Below, in pieces: positions 42,196 to 45,909 of a DNA stretch of 45,909 nt (positions are counted from its first letter, which is position 1; each line of letters begins with the position of its first letter). Position numbers and translations under genes: made by a program. The notes below the pieces were generated by a model. The model did no database searches and was not told the origin of the DNA. It saw nothing but the letters and a program-made list of their open reading frames with translations. Where the stretch lies: positions 1-45,909 of the forward strand of contig CAMBEK010000013.1 of the NCBI GenBank assembly GCA_945865565.1, read 5' to 3'. The DNA comes from Pseudobacteriovorax antillogorgiicola. Its GTDB lineage: Bacteria > Bdellovibrionota_B > Oligoflexia > Oligoflexales > RGVZ01.

Positions 42196-43181
42196 CGACC
42201 GCAGGCCGTAAGTGCCATTGCCGGCAATTCGCCTTCCGCAGAATCCACCACGTTGCCTGCACGATCCACGAGGAAAAACGTTGGTGTCGCACTGATTGAC
42301 CTTCCGAGTCTTCCTGCAACCGCTGAAAAACCCTCTGCAGTGGAAATAGTATGCGACCCGGTCGACCCAGATGCTGGAAAAATCCTGAGCCATGCATTCA
42401 TCTCGCTTGAGCGCACGATCGTGAAACTGGAACACTTCCCTGCCTCACCACTGAAAGCTGATAGGAAGTTCTGATCGTTAGCCAGCTCGCGAGCCATCGA
42501 AAGGCAACCACCACAACCGGGCGCCGAAAAATCGAGCAGTAGATACTGGCCGGTAAAGAGCGATGAGAGCATGATTTTGCTACCGCGAGCGTCCGTAACC
42601 TCGGAGTCTTTTGAAGACGGCAATGCCGGTCCGGAAGGCGTACCCGGTTGGGGCTGAACTCCGTTGGGATTGCCGCCGGGTGGAACCACGTTGATGTCAA
42701 GGCTAGACCCGAGATCCCGCAGGACCAAGGCCGCTTGATAGGATGGTTTGCCAAAAATCTCCGACTTGCTGATCCTTAGTGCTGGATCGTTGCGAAAAAA
42801 CACGCGATCAAGAACCTGCCCTGAGCCCGAAACTGCGCCGAGTTCCAAAGTGACATTATAATCGCAACCCTGACGAATGCTGGAAGCCAACCGCGTCGTT
42901 GATTCAAATTCGCCAACCTGGTCGATCCGAGTTGCTCCCAGACAATTATTTTCTACCGGAACAACTTGAAGCCGATATCCAAACGCGCGGCGTTGAATCA
43001 GACCATCGATCTCTTGATTGCGTCCCTGTAAATCTGATGCGCGAGGCATATTCATGTCTATGGATGTAAGGCCCGCGCCGCGACCTGCGCTGCCGACTCC
43101 GATCGCACCTGGCTGTACCGGAGTGCACGCTACAGTCGCAACTCCCACACAAACCGCAATCGCATTGACGAACAGACGCAT
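42192..43181 (-). CDS. Lipoprotein with C-terminal thioredoxin-like domain (CGGC)
   Basis: 329 residues from ATG 43181, chosen because GAGG is well placed and MRLFVNAIAVCVGVATVAC is a proper lipoprotein signal (lipid Cys19). The middle part (20-200) is strand-rich with a Pro/Gly linker. The C-terminal domain is thioredoxin-like: LLLDFSAPGCGGCLSMA with Cys223-Cys226, and SATPTFFLVDRAG with the cis-Pro. Expected on the periplasmic face as a thiol oxidoreductase. It is divergent from the two other thioredoxin-fold genes. Its 3' end overlaps the TatC fusion by 4 bp. Confidence 0.85.
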   Translation of the reverse strand: MRLFVNAIAVCVGVATVACTPVQPGAIGVGSAGRGAGLTSIDMNMPRASDLQGRNQEIDGLIQRRAFGYRLQVVPVENNCLGATRIDQVGEFESTTRLASSIRQGCDYNVTLELGAVSGSGQVLDRVFFRNDPALRISKSEIFGKPSYQAALVLRDLGSSLDINVVPPGGNPNGVQPQPGTPSGPALPSSKDSEVTDARGSKIMLSSLFTGQYLLLDFSAPGCGGCLSMARELANDQNFLSAFSGEAGKCSSFTIVRSSEMNAWLRIFPASGSTGSHTISTAEGFSAVAGRLGRSISATPTFFLVDRAGNVVDSAEGELPAMALTACGR

Positions 43182-43283
43182 GGGCAACCTCAACTTTCGT
43201 TTGTAGGTAGCGATGTTCAAGAAACATGCCGGGCGGGTCTGTGGATAAAAACAATTAAATACGGCAACTTATCAAAGAAATTA

Positions 43284-43331
43284 TTGACACCGATCGGGTT
43301 TTGAATGTCGCTAATTTTGACGGTGTCAAAA
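43284..43331. promoter_or_regulatory. Inverted repeats in the divergent redox-gene gap
   Basis: In the 288-bp gap 43182-43469: TTGACACCG (43284-43292) recurs inverted as CGGTGTCAA (43321-43329), and TTTTGAC-ggt-GTCAAAA (43315-43331) is itself a perfect dyad. They look like operator sites for a regulator of both divergent units. No good -10 box was found with them. The rest of the gap holds nothing else I can support. Confidence 0.4.
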
Positions 43332-43469
43332 GGCTTTACAGAGGACCATCCTGCACCAGGCTGGCAGTAAATTAAAAACGCCAATGCAGTCAGCGGATTA
43401 TAGCAGACCGCGGACCACTTCAGCCCGGCATGGGTCTTGCTCCATGCTCTCTATCAACACGAGGTCTGC

Positions 43470-44039
43470 ATGAAGCTATTGTCCACGATCCTATTGGGTT
43501 TGACCCTGACCGCTTGCGCGAGCAGCCAACCCGCAGCGACCCGACCGGTGTCCAATCAGCCGTTCGGCAGCACGTCGGGATTGCAAGCCCTCCCGGCCAG
43601 TTCGTGGCAAGTGGTTTACAACGTACGATCCATGAGCCTTCCAGAGATCTTGACCGCCTCTGGAAAAAGCGCCGCGATTTTTCAATTCGCGGGTGTGACT
43701 TGCGTCACCTGTCAACGGGACGCCCAAGAATACACGAGCCGCATCCAACGCAGTGCGTTGAAAAATAAATTAGCTCATATAGTAGTGTTCACTGATTTTT
43801 CTGAAGACTTTCAGGAAAACGATTTCGCATCCTTCATGAACCAATACGCACCGCAATCCATCAGAACCCAAGACAGCAATGGCCGGTTGTGGCTCTCCCT
43901 GCAAAAAGATCCATCGATGCCGGACCGCAATGTGATGGTGGTTCTGGGGCAAAACGGCAAAGGACTCTCGCTCAACGAAGCCACAAGCCACGACCTGATT
44001 TTTAGCACCCTCGAGGGCCTGGCCTCGGGTGCCCTATGA
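43470..44039 (+). CDS. Thioredoxin-fold lipoprotein (CVTC)
   Basis: 189 residues from ATG 43470, after a well-placed GAGG. Lipoprotein signal MKLLSTILLGLTLTAC (lipid Cys16). A thioredoxin-like fold follows: AAIFQFAGVTCVTCQRD with Cys78-Cys81, then IVVFTDFSEDF and DRNVMVVLGQNG. The usual cis-Pro motif is not obvious. A periplasmic thiol-disulfide role is likely. The stop overlaps the next gene's start (ATGA), so both are made together. Confidence 0.82.
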   Translation: MKLLSTILLGLTLTACASSQPAATRPVSNQPFGSTSGLQALPASSWQVVYNVRSMSLPEILTASGKSAAIFQFAGVTCVTCQRDAQEYTSRIQRSALKNKLAHIVVFTDFSEDFQENDFASFMNQYAPQSIRTQDSNGRLWLSLQKDPSMPDRNVMVVLGQNGKGLSLNEATSHDLIFSTLEGLASGAL

Positions 44040-44524
44040 AATTAACCCACGCAATTCTTGTGATGGCGTTGGCGAGTGTCTCAAGCACGGCATTTGCTCA
44101 AAATGCGTTAGAGCGATTTTCACAGCCTGGGGCAGTCCGGCTTGATCAAACTGCAAAAAACCCAGTCCCCACCAAAGGACCGGCCCTGATCCAATTTTGG
44201 GCATCTTGGTGTGTAGGCTGCCGCAAAAACATGGATATGGTTTTGGAATCGAACAAGGAGCAGGGAATACCCTTCGTGATGGTCAGTTTGGATGAGGATC
44301 CAGCCGCAGCCCGCAATTACCTGCAACGCGCCGGGGCATCTTCGGATCAACTGCAATCCCTCACCCTGGTTGACACAAAACAAGAGATTGCCACCGCGCT
44401 AAAAATAACGACCGTCCCTACCCTACTGTTCATTGACCGCGACGGAAAAATCGCTGCGCGAATTGTTGGCCACACGACACCGGCTGAAATCAAGTCCATG
44501 CAACGCAGCATCGTCAGCCATTAG
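44036..44524 (+). CDS. Secreted TlpA/ResA-like thioredoxin (CVGC)
   Basis: 162 residues. The signal peptide is cleaved after STAFA, leaving a periplasmic thioredoxin domain: ALIQFWASWCVGCRKNM with Cys59-Cys62, and ITTVPTLLFIDRDGKIAARIVG with the cis-Pro. This is the TlpA/ResA/DsbE layout, usually a reductant of specific periplasmic partners such as apocytochromes or other thiol proteins. Translationally coupled to the lipoprotein before it; the DUF4266-like gene follows 33 bp later. Confidence 0.92.
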   Translation: MKLTHAILVMALASVSSTAFAQNALERFSQPGAVRLDQTAKNPVPTKGPALIQFWASWCVGCRKNMDMVLESNKEQGIPFVMVSLDEDPAAARNYLQRAGASSDQLQSLTLVDTKQEIATALKITTVPTLLFIDRDGKIAARIVGHTTPAEIKSMQRSIVSH

Positions 44525-44557
44525 AAAAATGGTTTGATTAGGTGTAGGCTTACCATC

Positions 44558-44818
44558 ATGATTTATTACATGACAAACTCAATGAGTTCGATGAGGCCTT
44601 CGCGCCTCATTCTCCTGTTGATCCTCCTGGTTACAGTTTCCTGCATCCACCCAAAAGTAAAATTTCAAAAATCCATGCTGCTGGATCCTTTACTCGATCC
44701 AGCAAAAGATCAGACACTCTTGGATTCAGTGACGACAGAACCAACACGCCGAATTGAACATGGCGATCCATCTGGTGGTTCTGTTGGCGGCGCGACGTGC
44801 CCAACCTGTGGGGGCTGA
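44558..44818 (+). CDS. Small lipoprotein, DUF4266-like, ending in a Cys/Gly motif
   Basis: 86 residues from ATG 44558; ATG 44570, 44582 or 44591 are alternatives, and 44591 (MRPSRLILLLILLVTVSC) gives the cleanest lipoprotein signal. After the lipid Cys come about 55 residues (HPKVKFQKSMLLDPLLD...) ending GDPSGGSVGGATCPTCGG. The pattern lipid Cys, short linker, Ser/Gly run and terminal Cys-x-x-Cys recalls the DUF4266 family, whose members end in a Gly/Cys motif and lie beside DUF3570 and thioredoxin genes; that is from memory. The terminal Cys pair is a natural substrate for the thioredoxin proteins upstream, or a metal site. Confidence 0.75.
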   Translation: MIYYMTNSMSSMRPSRLILLLILLVTVSCIHPKVKFQKSMLLDPLLDPAKDQTLLDSVTTEPTRRIEHGDPSGGSVGGATCPTCGG

Positions 44819-44820
44819 TT

Positions 44821-45837
44821 GTGAATCGCTTTGCAATTGTGGGCGCCCTGGTTTTTCTTAATCTGCCAAGCCTTCTCCGGGCTGAGTCCATGCGTATCGA
44901 GGGCGCTGCTGCAGTTTATTCCGAGCGGGATTCCAAGGCTCTATTGGAAACCCTCGCCATACAAGGACACCAGAACAACTTGCGCCTCGGGATTTCGCGC
45001 CGCCATCCAGTTGGAAAAATGGATCCAGATTCGCCCCTGGCTGGAAATGAAACCGGCGTCACCCTGACAGGCGAAATTCCCGGGCCGAAGACCGAGTCAG
45101 GAACGGCAACATACTCCGTGGCACCAAAAATCGGTTGGCTCAGTTCGGAGGCGAAAGGAATCGACTCTATAAAGTCGATCAATCGATGGATTGGAACCGC
45201 CGTTTCATTTTGGACCGGTGAAGACACAACCCGCTGGACCCTGAACCTCCAAAGAACTTTCAGCAGTACCAAGGCACTGGACGTCACTGATGTTGACGGC
45301 AAACGAATCCTCACACCGGAACGCATCGCGGGTACCAGCGCGGGAATCAGCTGGATGCATCTGGCGACTCCAGAATTTCTGTGGCGCGGAAGCCTGTCGA
45401 TCATCCTCAGTGACGACCGCCCCAATGCCCATTCCGGATCCCTGGAAGGGCGCTACTTCATCGCACCAGTCAAGGCAGCCATTCATGCCTCCATCGCCCG
45501 ATTCGAAAACCGGGGAGCCATCCGACCGGTAACCTTGACCGGCAGCATTGCCGCCACCACCGCATCACTGGAGTGGCATCAAAAAATCGGCGAACGCACG
45601 ATCTTGGCCCCTGGATACCGTTGGTATCAAGAAACGGAAACGCCGCGCGCCGTCAACGGCCTCGTAAAAAAACTTGGCTCAGATCAGGTTTACACCACCG
45701 TTCGCTACCGCTTCTGGAAAGACTATTGGCTGGAAGATGCGTCGGAATTTTTTATTTCGACGGGATCTTATCAGACTAATACTGGGCTGAAATTATTTCA
45801 CGTGGCCGCTGGAATGACGATGATTCCAGTGGAGTAG
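44821..45837 (+). CDS. Putative outer-membrane protein, DUF3570-like
   Basis: 338 residues from GTG 44821, two bases after the previous stop, with GGGG upstream; a GTG at 44797 in the same frame is possible. The signal peptide is cleaved after LLRA. The mature part is strand-rich with barrel features: SGSLEGRYFIAPVKAAIHASIARFENRG, LAPGYRWYQETETP and YTTVRYRFWKDYW. The YRWYQE segment and position after the DUF4266-like gene suggest a distant DUF3570 member. Expected in the outer membrane. Function unknown. The last 72 bp of the window hold nothing I can support. Confidence 0.75.
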   Translation: MNRFAIVGALVFLNLPSLLRAESMRIEGAAAVYSERDSKALLETLAIQGHQNNLRLGISRRHPVGKMDPDSPLAGNETGVTLTGEIPGPKTESGTATYSVAPKIGWLSSEAKGIDSIKSINRWIGTAVSFWTGEDTTRWTLNLQRTFSSTKALDVTDVDGKRILTPERIAGTSAGISWMHLATPEFLWRGSLSIILSDDRPNAHSGSLEGRYFIAPVKAAIHASIARFENRGAIRPVTLTGSIAATTASLEWHQKIGERTILAPGYRWYQETETPRAVNGLVKKLGSDQVYTTVRYRFWKDYWLEDASEFFISTGSYQTNTGLKLFHVAAGMTMIPVE

Positions 45838-45909
45838 CCCTGGTCAAACCGCTCACTTTAAGCTCACATTAATGGTACGGAATCCACGATCCACAAGTGT
45901 GCTGGATTA

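Noticed and set aside
45838-45909. Possible minus-strand gene end at the right edge
   Set aside because: A frame ending near 45852 has a stop codon at the very edge of the window, so it cannot come from a gene beyond it in that frame.

Overview
The window looks like a chromosomal stretch of a Gram-negative bacterium of roughly 53-56 % GC (estimated by eye). The envelope is typical: a Tol system (tolQ, tolR, a TolA/TonB-like gene, tolB), TatC, several lipobox proteins and several outer-membrane beta-barrel candidates. A long UbiD, the Tgt fusion, and many small lipoproteins without recognisable families fit the Bdellovibrionota/Oligoflexia or a related delta-proteobacterial lineage. That placement is inference; there is no rRNA here to test it. 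I saw no transposase, integrase, CRISPR array, tRNA or rRNA. Coding density is high and neighbouring genes often overlap by 1-4 bp.

Layout. 0-5 kb: a long UbiD decarboxylase (minus), a 393-bp gap ending in a foldable leader, a Lys-rich one-TM protein, a strong hairpin terminator, a secreted protein with three copies of a two-Cys module, and a convergent regulator that looks like an ImmA/IrrE protein with its zinc site lost. 4.9-7.7 kb: clpS-clpA. 7.7-10.9 kb: a translationally coupled lipoprotein/outer-membrane protein pair (minus). 11-15.4 kb: corA, a Tgt fused to an apparently truncated MnmC-like methyltransferase domain, and a CNNM/CBS (CorC/HlyC) protein. 15.4-19.4 kb: an EF-hand lipoprotein, a small barrel, a terminator, a 40-residue extremely basic protein, then a lipoprotein-pfk operon (minus). 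19.5-28.1 kb: an AstE/AspA-type zinc enzyme with a secreted partner, RluA-type pseudouridine synthase, smpB, glutaredoxin, a TPR/gluzincin peptidase, an Mrp ATPase, an MFS transporter and a small secreted protein.

28.1-35 kb: a NUDIX-glycerate kinase fusion whose start codon overlaps that of a divergent HAD phosphatase, a YbaN/DUF454 membrane protein, the tolQ-tolR-tolA-tolB operon with its own readable promoter, and an Asp/Glu-tailed protein ending in a matching terminator. 35-40.7 kb: a putative barrel, an EVE-domain protein and citrate synthase (minus), three 16-bp tandem repeats, and polA with an intact proofreading site. 40.65-45.9 kb: tatC in one uninterrupted frame with a C-terminal barrel-like domain, then an envelope redox cluster: three thioredoxin-fold proteins (two lipoproteins and one secreted), a small DUF4266-like lipoprotein ending in a Cys/Gly motif, and a DUF3570-like outer-membrane protein.

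The points most worth following are the TatC-barrel fusion, the thioredoxin/DUF4266/DUF3570 cluster, the Tgt-MnmC-like fusion, the three-repeat Cys protein beside a pseudo-protease regulator, and the short basic protein and Cys-repeat protein that each start directly after a terminator-like hairpin.
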